Of a stretch of 64,000 bases of DNA, positions 41,603 to 49,432 are shown one piece after another. The notes below the pieces were generated by a model. The model had not been told where the DNA came from. It made no database searches and saw nothing but the letters and a program-made list of their open reading frames with translations. Within the stretch, counting starts at the first letter, position 1. The number at the start of each line of letters is the position of its first letter. Both the position numbers and the translations under genes were made by a program. Source of the DNA: Mycolicibacterium mageritense (GTDB taxonomy: Bacteria > Actinomycetota > Actinomycetes > Mycobacteriales > Mycobacteriaceae); NCBI RefSeq assembly GCF_010727475.1, contig NZ_AP022567.1, forward strand, positions 2,604,001 through 2,668,000. Reading direction: 5' to 3'.

Positions 41603-41705
41603 TCCCGCACGCAGAGTTCCCGTGAACATAATGTGCGCAATCTAGTGGGCGACACCGTAGCGACCGGACGATGGACGCGACATCGTCGACTGAGAGGCTG
41701 CGCGC

Positions 41706-42554
41706 GTGGTTTCACCCCAGGTTGCCGAACGCATCCGTAAACCGCACTGGTCACTGGCCCGGACGTGGCTGTTGCAGCCCGGCGTTCCGGATAGCTGCGA
41801 GGCGTTCGACGACGCAGCATCGGGCAGCGCCGACGCGGTTGTCCTCGACATCGAGGACGGGTTGCCCGATTTTCAGAAGGCTGCCGGCCGGCACGCGGTC
41901 GCCGAGTGGCTGACCGCGGGAGGGCGCGCGTGGGTGCGGATCAACACCGCGGGCACGCCGATATGGTCCGCTGACCTGGACGCCTTGGCCGGGGTTCCCG
42001 GGCTGGTCGGTGTGATGCTGGCCAAGACGGAATCCGTCGACGACATTGCGGAAACCACGACGCGGTTACCCGCCGGGACACCGGTGGTCGCGCTGATCGA
42101 ATCGGCACTCGGCATCGAGTCGGCCCTCGCCATCGCGCGCGGTCCCGGGTGCGGCCGAATCGCCTTCGGTGTCGGGGACTTTCGCCGTGACACCGGTATG
42201 AGTGATGACCCCGCCGTGTTGGCTTACCCGCGGGCCAGGATGGTGATCGCGAGCCGTGCCGCCGGCCTGCCTGCTCCGATCGACGGCCCGACCCTGCGTT
42301 CTGCGTCCAACCACTTGGCACGCGACACGGCAGTGGCCAAATCCGCCGGGATGACGGGACGGCTGTGCCTGGATGCCGCGCACGCCGAGACGATCAACAC
42401 TCTCTTGAGCCCGTCGCCGCTGGAGATCGATGAGGCGCGCCGCACGCTCGCGCGCCTGGACGCTCCTTCTGGTCCGTACGACGGAAGCGTCGGTCCCACC
42501 CGGGCCCGAGCGGAAGCAGTGCTCGATCTTGCGGCCAAACTCGGTGTCGACTGA
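41706..42554 (+). CDS. HpcH/HpaI aldolase/CitE-like lyase
   Basis: The 282-residue protein begins at GTG 41706. CitE-family landmarks are RTWLLQPGVPDSCEAFDDAA, the metal-site loop VVLDIEDGLPD, WVRINTAGTPIWSADLDAL, VVALIESALGIESALAI with the catalytic Glu, and RIAFGVGDFRRDTG. Such enzymes cleave or form C-C bonds of CoA-thioesters or small 2-oxo acids using Mg2+. It lies 8 bp from the end of the GntR regulator gene on the opposite strand, next to the sugar-acid operon. A functional link is possible but not shown. Its substrate is unknown. Confidence 0.8.
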   Translation: MVSPQVAERIRKPHWSLARTWLLQPGVPDSCEAFDDAASGSADAVVLDIEDGLPDFQKAAGRHAVAEWLTAGGRAWVRINTAGTPIWSADLDALAGVPGLVGVMLAKTESVDDIAETTTRLPAGTPVVALIESALGIESALAIARGPGCGRIAFGVGDFRRDTGMSDDPAVLAYPRARMVIASRAAGLPAPIDGPTLRSASNHLARDTAVAKSAGMTGRLCLDAAHAETINTLLSPSPLEIDEARRTLARLDAPSGPYDGSVGPTRARAEAVLDLAAKLGVD

Positions 42555-42562
42555 TTCAGATC

Positions 42563-43243
42563 TCAACCATGGTCGCCGACGTCCTTGAAACCCCGGTTCT
42601 TGACCCCATGCAGGTGGTTGATCATCGCTTGCCGTGCCTTCTCCGGCGACTGATCCCGGAACGCAGCCAGAATGGCGGTGTGCTCTTTGATGGCGTACTC
42701 CGCGTCTGTGACCCCCAGGCCGGTAAAAAGCCTGAACCTTTGCACCGATCCGCCGAGACAGTTGTAGGCCATCAGTAGGAAGCGGTTGCCGGCGCCTTCG
42801 GCTATGAGTTCGTGGAATCGCATGTCGGCTTGCCAGTAATCCCGGTACCCGGCGAATTCAGGCCCGCGCGGTGCGGTGCGCAGATCGGAGATCGACCGAT
42901 CAAGTGCCTCGATCAGTTCGGGAGTGACTCGCTCGCAGGCACGGGCGGCATTGACCGGTTCGATGGTCAGCCGGGCGTCCATCAATTCACCGAGTTCGGC
43001 GGTGGTCGGCAGCGGCGCAACGCGGTAGCCACGCAGCGCGGCCCGGACCACCAGGCCAGTCACTTCGAGGCGGGCGAGAGCCTCGCGCACCGGCGTCGCT
43101 GAAACGTCCAGTTCACGAGCGAGGCCGTCGATGCTCAGGGACTCGCTCGGTCGGTACCGCCCGTCCATGAGCATTTCCAGCAGCGTGTCGTAGACATGGT
43201 CGGTCAGAACCTGTCGTACGGGTCGGGAGGCGACGCCTTCGGG
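42563..43243 (-). CDS. GntR-family (FadR subfamily) regulator of the kinase operon
   Basis: About 226 residues. The winged helix covers about 10-70 (VRQVLTDHVYDTLLEMLMDG, SIDGLARELDVSATPVREAL, ARLEVTGLVVRAALRGYRV), then an FCD domain with metal/ligand residues (TIEPVNAARACERVTPELIE; DYWQADMRFHELIAEGAGNR). The open frame reaches 43279, but those codons run through a palindromic operator, so GTG 43243 is preferred. It is divergent from the DhaKL-type kinase gene, with two identical palindromes between them, so it almost certainly controls that operon and itself. The inducer is presumably a pathway intermediate. Confidence 0.8.
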   Translation of the reverse strand, partial: PEGVASRPVRQVLTDHVYDTLLEMLMDGRYRPSESLSIDGLARELDVSATPVREALARLEVTGLVVRAALRGYRVAPLPTTAELGELMDARLTIEPVNAARACERVTPELIEALDRSISDLRTAPRGPEFAGYRDYWQADMRFHELIAEGAGNRFLLMAYNCLGGSVQRFRLFTGLGVTDAEYAIKEHTAILAAFRDQSPEKARQAMINHLHGVKNRGFKDVGDHG

Positions 43244-43255
43244 AGCCACAAAAAA

Positions 43256-43308
43256 GATCCTATAGGAAATTCTTGACACTGGATCATCGATCCTAGATCC
43301 TATAGGAA
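43256..43308. promoter_or_regulatory. Paired GntR operators between regulator and kinase operon
   Basis: The perfect palindrome TCCTATAGGA occurs at 43258-43267 and 43298-43307, each inside GATCCTATAGGAA, exactly 40 bp (about four helical turns) apart on the same face. TTGACA at 43273-43278 between them could be the -35 of the kinase operon, with the second operator over the -10 region. This fits repression by the adjacent FadR-type regulator. Confidence 0.7.
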
Positions 43309-43396
43309 CTGATGTGACTCACATCTCAACCACATTCCATGTGGGCCGTGCGTCTCCTTATGACGGCGCATCCAAACGATCCAGTGAAGAGGGACC

Positions 43397-45157
43397 GTGA
43401 CTTCGATCTACGACGACCCCACCGCGTTCGCGGAGGAGTCGATCGATGGCTTTGTAGCCGCCAACCGCAACTATGTCGGGCGGCTTGATGGCGGGGTAAT
43501 CCGCTCCGCCGCAATGTCTCCTGGACAGGTTGCGGTGGTAATCGGTGGGGGCTCGGGGCACTATCCCGCCTTCGCCGGACTGGTAGGTGTAGGCCTTGCG
43601 GCCGCATCGGCCTGCGGCAACATGTTCGCGTCGCCGTCGGCAGGTCAGATCTATCGCGTGGCGAAGGCCGCGGACATGGGCGGTGGCGTCCTCTTCACCT
43701 ACGGCAACTACGCGGGCGACGTCATGCACTTCGACCAGGCCGCAGTGCGACTCCGAAACGAGGGTATCGACGTCCGTACGGTGCGCGTCACCGACGACAT
43801 CGCCAGCGCACCACGGGATCAGCGGTACAAGCGCCGCGGTGTGGCGGGTGATCTGCCCGTCTTCAAGATTGCCGGCGCGGCAGCGGAATCGGGCGAGGAC
43901 ATCGACGAAGTCGAACGGTTGGCCCGGAAGGCCAACGACCGGACCCGTTCTCTGGGTGTGGCATTCGGCGGCTGCACGCTGCCGGGTGCCGCGCAGCCGT
44001 TCTTCTCCGTTCCGCCCGGCAGGATGTCGGTGGGGCTCGGAATTCACGGCGAGCCCGGTATCTCCGAGTCGGACATGCCCACGGCGAGCGAGTTGGCCGC
44101 ACTGTTGGTCGGACGCCTGCTGGACGAGAGGCCCGACGATTCGGAGAGCACTGTGGTGCCCATTCTCAACGGCTTGGGCACCGTGAAATACGACGAGTTG
44201 TTCGTGCTGTACGGCAAGGTCGAAACGCTTCTGACCGCAGCCGGGCTGCGAGTGCTCGAACCGGAGTGCGGAGAACTCGTGACCAGCCTCGACATGCCGG
44301 GGCTGTCTCTGACCCTGTTCTGGCCCGACGAGGAACTTGCCGGCTACTGGTCGGCGCCGGCCGACACGCCCGCCTACCGCAAGGGCATCCTCGACCGCCA
44401 CGTCCAGCGAGATATCACCCGACTCCGCGAAGCTGCCAGTGCCACCGCCGAACCAGGCAGCCCAGCGGCGACGCGGCTGGGAGCCCTTGCCGTCAGTGTC
44501 TTCGAAACGGTCAGCGCAGTGGTAGCTGCGCACGAAGATGATTGGGGCGTACTGGATTCCGTCGCAGGCGACGGTGACCACGGCATAGGTATGCGACGCG
44601 GCGCCGACGCGGCGGCTGCGGCAGCGCGTGCCGCGGCGGGTACCGGCGTGAGCAACGTCCTCACCACTGCCGGTGAAGCGTGGAGTGAAAAAGCCGGCGG
44701 TACGTCCGGTGCGCTGTGGGGTACCGCGCTGATTCAGATGGGTCGAGTCGTGGGCAATAACGACGCCTATACGGCGGCGGATGCGGCTGTTGCGGCCCGC
44801 GCCTTCTGCTCGGCCGTCATCGAGTTGGGCAGTGCGGAAGTGGGTGACAAGACCATGGTGGACGCGGTCGTCCCTTTCGCCGACGTGTTCGGCGACGAAC
44901 TCGATCGCGGCAGCCCGGTGAGACGCGCCCTGATCGCGGCTGCCGCGGCAGCGAAGCATGCGGCGGAGGCGACTGCCGCCCTGCGACCGAAGTTGGGCCG
45001 GGCCCGGCCACTGGCGGAAAAGAGTCTCGGACACCCTGACCCGGGTGCGGTCTCGTTTGCCGTGATCGCCGAGGGGCTCGCCGAAATGCTTTCCGCCGAG
45101 GAGATTCCCGCTCCAGAAACTGTTCTGACCGCCACCGCCAGTGAGAGTGAACGATAA
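43397..45157 (+). CDS. DhaK-DhaL fusion kinase (dihydroxyacetone/erythrulose kinase type)
   Basis: The 586-residue single-chain kinase has a DhaK half (about 1-330) with the phosphate loop VVIGGGSGHYPAFAG near 50-62 and the substrate-binding His in GLGIHGEPGIS near 217. The DhaL half (about 355-575) has the ATP/Mg loop VAGDGDHGIGMRRGAD near 387-402 and GGTSGALWGTAL. It phosphorylates a short ketose hemiaminal-linked to His. The triosephosphate-isomerase homologue in this operon parallels the known L-erythrulose 1-phosphate pair LerK/LerI of M. smegmatis, so L-erythrulose is the favoured substrate; dihydroxyacetone is the alternative. GTG 43397 follows GAAGAGGG. It is the first gene of the operon, downstream of the paired operators. 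Confidence 0.8.
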   Translation: MTSIYDDPTAFAEESIDGFVAANRNYVGRLDGGVIRSAAMSPGQVAVVIGGGSGHYPAFAGLVGVGLAAASACGNMFASPSAGQIYRVAKAADMGGGVLFTYGNYAGDVMHFDQAAVRLRNEGIDVRTVRVTDDIASAPRDQRYKRRGVAGDLPVFKIAGAAAESGEDIDEVERLARKANDRTRSLGVAFGGCTLPGAAQPFFSVPPGRMSVGLGIHGEPGISESDMPTASELAALLVGRLLDERPDDSESTVVPILNGLGTVKYDELFVLYGKVETLLTAAGLRVLEPECGELVTSLDMPGLSLTLFWPDEELAGYWSAPADTPAYRKGILDRHVQRDITRLREAASATAEPGSPAATRLGALAVSVFETVSAVVAAHEDDWGVLDSVAGDGDHGIGMRRGADAAAAAARAAAGTGVSNVLTTAGEAWSEKAGGTSGALWGTALIQMGRVVGNNDAYTAADAAVAARAFCSAVIELGSAEVGDKTMVDAVVPFADVFGDELDRGSPVRRALIAAAAAAKHAAEATAALRPKLGRARPLAEKSLGHPDPGAVSFAVIAEGLAEMLSAEEIPAPETVLTATASESER

Positions 45158-45161
45158 CCAC

Positions 45162-46112
45162 ATGATGAGAGAGATCGCAGTAGTCGGGTCCGGATATATG
45201 GGAGGCGGCATTGCCCAGGTGTTCGGCCTCGCCGGCGCCCGGGTCGCCCTTGCCGACGTCAGTGCGGAGATCGCCAGAGACAACTACCACCGGTTGATCG
45301 CCGAATCGAAGGAGTTCGTCGCTGAGGGCCTGTTCCCCGAAGGGGCGACCGAGACCCTCGAGACCAACCTCTGGCCCGCGGTCTCGCTGGCCGAGGCGGT
45401 CTCGCAGGCGGATTTCATCGAAGAGGCCGTCCCCGAGATCCTGTCGGTCAAGCAGGACACGTTGCGCCAAATCAGCGGCGCCGCCCGGCCTGACGCGATC
45501 ATCGGTTCGAACACCTCCACCATCTCCATCGGCGACATGGCGGGGGCCGTCGCCAATCCCGGCCGGTTCCTCGGAATACACTTCAGCAACCCGTCGCCGT
45601 TCATACCCGGAGTCGAGATCATCCCGCACGCCGGTACCGACGAGAGTGTCGTCGCGCGGGCACGACAAGTGATCCACGAGGCCGGAAAGTCGACCGCACA
45701 AGTCAAGGACGTCACGGGGTTTGTGCTGAACCGGTTGCAGTACGCCCTTTTCCACGAAGCAACCCAGCTGGTCGAGGACGGCACGGCGACCGCCGATGAC
45801 ATCGACACCCTGGTGCGCACAACGTTCGGCTTCCGCCTGCCCTTCTTCGGACCGTTCGCCATCGCCGACATGGCCGGCCTGGACGTGTACGAGTTCTGTT
45901 ACCGATCTCTGCAGACGGACTTTCCCGACCGGTTCGCAACACCCCGCGTCCTGGCCGAACTGGTCGCGGCGGGCAAGCTCGGAACCAAGACCGGCGCGGG
46001 CTTCCTTGACGTCCCCGCTGAACGCATCCCCGAATTGATTGCGTACCGCAACAAGGCCTATGTGCTGATGCAGAAATTGCTCGATGAGCTCGGACCCGCG
46101 CCGCTCAAGTAG
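45162..46112 (+). CDS. 3-hydroxyacyl-CoA dehydrogenase-family sugar-acid dehydrogenase (L-gulonate 3-DH type)
   Basis: About 316 residues. The NAD loop is VVGSGYMGGGIAQVFGLAGA at the N-terminus. Further landmarks are FIEEAVPEILSVKQDTL, GSNTSTISI, the catalytic His in FLGIHFSNPSPFIPGVEI and VTGFVLNRLQYALFHEA. Length and motifs fit the non-CoA branch (L-gulonate 3-dehydrogenase, L-carnitine dehydrogenase, ArcH-type), which oxidises a 3-hydroxy acid to a 3-keto acid. In an operon with a decarboxylase-like TIM barrel and an erythrulose-type kinase, oxidation of a C5 or branched sugar acid is plausible. ATG 45162 (or 45165) follows the kinase stop by 4 bp. The short frame at 46084 begins within its 3' end. 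Confidence 0.75.
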   Translation: MMREIAVVGSGYMGGGIAQVFGLAGARVALADVSAEIARDNYHRLIAESKEFVAEGLFPEGATETLETNLWPAVSLAEAVSQADFIEEAVPEILSVKQDTLRQISGAARPDAIIGSNTSTISIGDMAGAVANPGRFLGIHFSNPSPFIPGVEIIPHAGTDESVVARARQVIHEAGKSTAQVKDVTGFVLNRLQYALFHEATQLVEDGTATADDIDTLVRTTFGFRLPFFGPFAIADMAGLDVYEFCYRSLQTDFPDRFATPRVLAELVAAGKLGTKTGAGFLDVPAERIPELIAYRNKAYVLMQKLLDELGPAPLK

Positions 46113-46173
46113 CCAGGCGATCGGCCTGATCATCTGTGCCGTCGGAGTGGTCCTGATTCTCACGTCACGGTAG
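46084..46173 (+). CDS. 29-residue single-helix membrane microprotein (candidate)
   Basis: A short frame from ATG 46084 to TAG 46173 encodes 29 residues: a polar start MSSDPRRSSSQ, then a hydrophobic helix AIGLIICAVGVVLILTSR. It overlaps the dehydrogenase 3' end by 29 bp and lies 58 bp before the MFS transporter gene. The layout, arginines before and one after a 15-residue helix, is that of a small membrane protein. Such proteins often modulate transporters. There is no strong ribosome site inside the dehydrogenase gene, so translation would be coupled or weak. It could be chance. Confidence 0.45.
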   Translation: MSSDPRRSSSQAIGLIICAVGVVLILTSR

Positions 46174-46231
46174 TGCGAATCGCCACCTCGCTGAACCCAT
46201 TGTGTTGCACCACCATTCGACAGGAGCAGTG

Positions 46232-47581
46232 ATGTCAACGATCGACCTGACCGCAAGTAAGGAATTGTTGCGCGACCCGGTCCTGGCATCGGCGATATCC
46301 AAGGCGTCTCGCCGGCTGATGCCGATGCTCGTCATTCTCTACATCATCGCGTTTCTCGACCGCACCAACGTCGGGTTCGCGGCCGAAGCGCTCGAGGTGG
46401 ACCGCGGGGTCTCCGCGGGCGCCTACGCACTCGGCGCGGGAATCTTCTTCATCGGCTACGCATTGTTCGAGATCCCCAGCAATCTGATGCTCAACCGGGT
46501 CGGTGCGAAGTACTGGCTGGCCCGGATCGCCATCACCTGGGGAATCGTGTCGGCGTGCTTCGCATTCGTGCAAGGCCCAAACTCGTTCATCGTGCTTCGG
46601 TTCCTGCTCGGTGTGACCGAGGCAGGCCTGTTCCCTGGCGTCATCATGTTCCTGGCCGCCTGGTTCCCAAACAAAGTGCGGGTCAAGATGTTCGCCATCT
46701 TCTACCTGGCACAGCCGGTGTCGCAGATGGTGGGTGCGCCGTTGTCCGGTTGGTTGCTCAACATCGGTGACCAGATTCCCGGGGCGCACGGTTGGCAGGT
46801 CATGTTCGCGGTCGAAGGACTGTTGGCAGTCGTCGCAGGCGTGGCCGCTCTCATCTTCCTGATCGACGGACCCGAGCAAGCGAAGTTCCTCTCGGCCGCC
46901 GAGAAGAACGCACTCAAGCAGGTCATGGAGCAGGAGGACACCGTCAAGGAGGAGTCCGGCCCGAGTGGTGTGTGGAACGCCATGAAGAACGGAAAGGTGT
47001 GGTACTTCACCACCATCTACTTCTGCATGCAGGTCGCCGTCTACGGCGTCACCTTCTACCTGCCCGCGCAGGTGTCTGAACTCACCGGAACCAAGGTCGG
47101 GCTGAAAGTCGGCGTGCTGGTGGGAATCCCGTGGCTGTTCGGCATCTTCGCGTGCTACTTGATCGGGCGCGCGGCGACCACCGTGCAGCGGCGACGGACT
47201 TGGGCAACGTTGCTGTTCATCTCTACGGGCGTGTGCATCTTCGGGTCCGCCTGGGCGGGAACCTATCACCAACCGGTGCTGGGTCTGATGTTCATCACGT
47301 TGGCGGTCTGCAGCTTCCTCGGCGTCGGACCCATCGTCTGGTCGTACCCCGCAGCGTTCCTGACCGGCGCGGCGGCCGCAGCGGGGATCGGACTGATCAA
47401 CTCCCTGGGCAACCTCGGCGGATTCGTGGCGCCGATCCTTCGCACAAAGGTCAACGAGGTCGTCAATGACACCGCGGGTTCGGCCGGCATCTATGCGCTC
47501 GGGGTACTGCCGCTGGTCGCCGCCGTGATGATGTTCGGTACGCGCAGGTTTCGTGTCAAGGCGGACGAGTTGCTCGACTGA
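46232..47581 (+). CDS. MFS transporter of the anion:cation symporter (ACS) family
   Basis: The 449-residue protein has 12 predicted helices. The start MLVILYIIAFLDRTNVGFAA is the ACS-family signature, followed by GIFFIGYALFEIPSNLMLNR and FLLGVTEAGLFPGVIMFLA, and a central loop PEQAKFLSAAEKNALKQVM. ACS members (ExuT, GudP, tartrate and phthalate carriers) import organic or sugar acids with H+ or Na+. ATG 46232 is preceded by ACAGGAG. Acid-type substrates agree with the dehydrogenase and TIM-barrel genes around it. It is probably the uptake step of this operon. Confidence 0.85.
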   Translation: MSTIDLTASKELLRDPVLASAISKASRRLMPMLVILYIIAFLDRTNVGFAAEALEVDRGVSAGAYALGAGIFFIGYALFEIPSNLMLNRVGAKYWLARIAITWGIVSACFAFVQGPNSFIVLRFLLGVTEAGLFPGVIMFLAAWFPNKVRVKMFAIFYLAQPVSQMVGAPLSGWLLNIGDQIPGAHGWQVMFAVEGLLAVVAGVAALIFLIDGPEQAKFLSAAEKNALKQVMEQEDTVKEESGPSGVWNAMKNGKVWYFTTIYFCMQVAVYGVTFYLPAQVSELTGTKVGLKVGVLVGIPWLFGIFACYLIGRAATTVQRRRTWATLLFISTGVCIFGSAWAGTYHQPVLGLMFITLAVCSFLGVGPIVWSYPAAFLTGAAAAAGIGLINSLGNLGGFVAPILRTKVNEVVNDTAGSAGIYALGVLPLVAAVMMFGTRRFRVKADELLD

Positions 47582-47647
47582 CAGCGTCACCACAGTCGAG
47601 AACCACTGCACCAGAACATCATTCATGTAAGCATGAGGAGACACCGG

Positions 47648-48592
47648 ATGACGATCGCCGACATCGAACCGTTGACCAGAGACAACTGGCCGATCGCCGC
47701 GGCGATGATCAACTTTCCGTCAGTGTTGGCGGACGGAACGACGACGCAGGATCAAGACGCCGAGGGTTGGGCTGCCACTCTCGAGCAGATTGCCGACGCC
47801 GGATTCACCGAATTCGATCCGACGGATTCCTGGCTGCGGGTCGCAGACCTCAGCCCATCGCGGCTCCAGGAATTCCTCGATGTCGTGAAGAGTGTCGGCT
47901 TGACGATCCCGGCGATCTCCACGGCGCGGCGCAGCGTTGTCGACCCGGATTTCGGCGATGACTATCTGGAGTATGGGCATCGCGTGATCGACACCGCTGC
48001 GGCCATCGGCGCGGCCATCGTGTCCTTCGGATTCTTCCGTGCCCTGACTCCCGCCCAACGGAATGCCCTGTGGTTCTGGACTGTTCAAGGGCCCGTCGAC
48101 TCCTTTGACCCCGTCGACTGGGATCGCGCCGTCCGGCGCACCCGTGAACTGGGCGAGCATGCCGCGCAAGCCGGGATTGCCATATCGCTGGAAATGTATG
48201 AAGACACCTACCTCGGGTCGGCGGACAGCTCGGTCAAATTCGTTCGTGACGTGGATCATCCGGCTGTCGGCCTCAATCCTGACCTGGGCAATCTTCAGCG
48301 CCTGCACAGACCGGTGGAACGGTGGGAAGTGATGGCGGAGAAGACCCTCCCGTACGTGAACTACTGGCACGTCAAGAACTACTTCCGCACCGAAGACGGC
48401 ACCACCGGTGCCATCGTGACGGCGCCTGCCCCACTGGAATTGGGTGTCATCAACTACCGCAAGGCAGTACAGATGGCCATCGAAAAAGGTTTCAGGGGGG
48501 CCTTCTGCACAGAACATTACGGCGGCGACGGACTCAGCGTCAGCGCAACCAACCGGGAGTACCTACGACGAATCCTGCCCAAGAGCTGCTGA
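47648..48592 (+). CDS. Xylose-isomerase-like TIM-barrel protein (sugar isomerase/OiaC-like decarboxylase)
   Basis: About 314 residues of AP-endonuclease-2/xylose-isomerase-like fold. Metal ligands are suggested by ISLEMYEDTYLG (Glu), VGLNPDLGNLQRLHRPV (Asp) and YVNYWHVKNYF (His), and a later Glu in FCTEHYGGDG. The closest pattern I recall is that of 3-oxo-isoapionate decarboxylase (OiaC) and related 3-keto acid enzymes. In this operon it could decarboxylate the dehydrogenase product to a ketose for the kinase; a plain isomerase or epimerase is the alternative. ATG 47648 has GAGGAGACACC upstream. The stop (TGA 48590-48592) abuts the next ATG. Confidence 0.7.
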   Translation: MTIADIEPLTRDNWPIAAAMINFPSVLADGTTTQDQDAEGWAATLEQIADAGFTEFDPTDSWLRVADLSPSRLQEFLDVVKSVGLTIPAISTARRSVVDPDFGDDYLEYGHRVIDTAAAIGAAIVSFGFFRALTPAQRNALWFWTVQGPVDSFDPVDWDRAVRRTRELGEHAAQAGIAISLEMYEDTYLGSADSSVKFVRDVDHPAVGLNPDLGNLQRLHRPVERWEVMAEKTLPYVNYWHVKNYFRTEDGTTGAIVTAPAPLELGVINYRKAVQMAIEKGFRGAFCTEHYGGDGLSVSATNREYLRRILPKSC

Positions 48593-49369
48593 ATGCCTGC
48601 CGCAGCCACCATCGGAATCAGCCTGAAGATGTACATGGGCTACGAAGAGACGGCGCGCTGGTGTCGACGAATCGCTGATATCGCCGGCGAGCACCCGGCT
48701 GTGGCGGATGGCCTGACCGAGCTGTTCGTGCTCCCCAGCCTTCCGGCGATCGCCCGCTGTGTCGATATCTGCGCCGGCAGTGGTGTCCGGGTGGGCGCTC
48801 AGAACGTGTTCTGGGAGGACGCCGGAGCTTTCACGGGAGAAGTGAGCGGAGCGATGCTCGCGGAAATGGGGTGTTCTTACGTCGAAGTCGGGCATGCGGA
48901 ACGTCGCCGAATTTTCGGCGAGTCCGACGACATGATCGCATCGAAGGCGAGGGCTGCGTTACGCAATGGGCTCACGCCGGTGGTGTGCGTCGGCGAACTC
49001 GAGCGGATGGCACCCGAGCAGGCCGCGCGGTTGTGTATCAGCGATGTGGCAGCGGTGCTGGAGGCGGCTCGCGCTCACGTAATCCCTGCGCCTCTGATCG
49101 TGGCATACGAACCGCAGTGGGCGATTGGGGCCGCGGAGCCCGCGCCGGTCGAGTACATCCAGGAAGTGTGCCGGGCAGTAAGACGGTGGCTGTCCGGGCA
49201 GCCCACAGCACAGGGCAGCCGAATTGTGTACGGCGGAAGCGCCGGACCTGGACTCTTGAGCCGGTTGGGCGGCGCAGTCGATGGCTTGTTTCTTGGTCGT
49301 CGAGCACATGATCCCGCTGCAGTTGTGTCCATCCTCGACGAGGTTTCCGCGGCGGTGAGGGCCTCGTAG
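48593..49369 (+). CDS. Triosephosphate-isomerase homologue (LerI/EryH-type ketose-phosphate isomerase)
   Basis: The 258-residue protein is a TIM homologue but not the housekeeping enzyme. The usual NWKMN is ISLKMYMGYEETA, keeping the catalytic Lys but losing the Asn. The catalytic His is in EVGHAERRRIFGE and the Glu in IVAYEPQWAIGAAEP. The phosphate loop is VYGGSAGPGLLSRL. This divergence matches the isomerases LerI/EryH, which convert L-erythrulose 1-phosphate to D-erythrulose 4-phosphate in mycobacterial tetritol pathways. It is the last gene of the operon and adjoins the previous stop codon. An RpiB-type enzyme that would complete the pathway is not in the window. Confidence 0.75.
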   Translation: MPAAATIGISLKMYMGYEETARWCRRIADIAGEHPAVADGLTELFVLPSLPAIARCVDICAGSGVRVGAQNVFWEDAGAFTGEVSGAMLAEMGCSYVEVGHAERRRIFGESDDMIASKARAALRNGLTPVVCVGELERMAPEQAARLCISDVAAVLEAARAHVIPAPLIVAYEPQWAIGAAEPAPVEYIQEVCRAVRRWLSGQPTAQGSRIVYGGSAGPGLLSRLGGAVDGLFLGRRAHDPAAVVSILDEVSAAVRAS

Positions 49370-49432
49370 GCTGCGCGGCGCTGCGACCACGGATCAACGG
49401 CGGCCTCGGCACGATCCTGGGGTTGGCACCGT

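Noticed and set aside
43358..46289. Long minus-strand frames (641 and 490 residues) opposite the kinase and dehydrogenase
   Set aside because: They mirror real coding sequence and resemble no protein family.
46235..47644. 469-residue minus-strand frame opposite the MFS gene
   Set aside because: Polar, low-complexity shadow of a transporter gene with clear helices on the plus strand.
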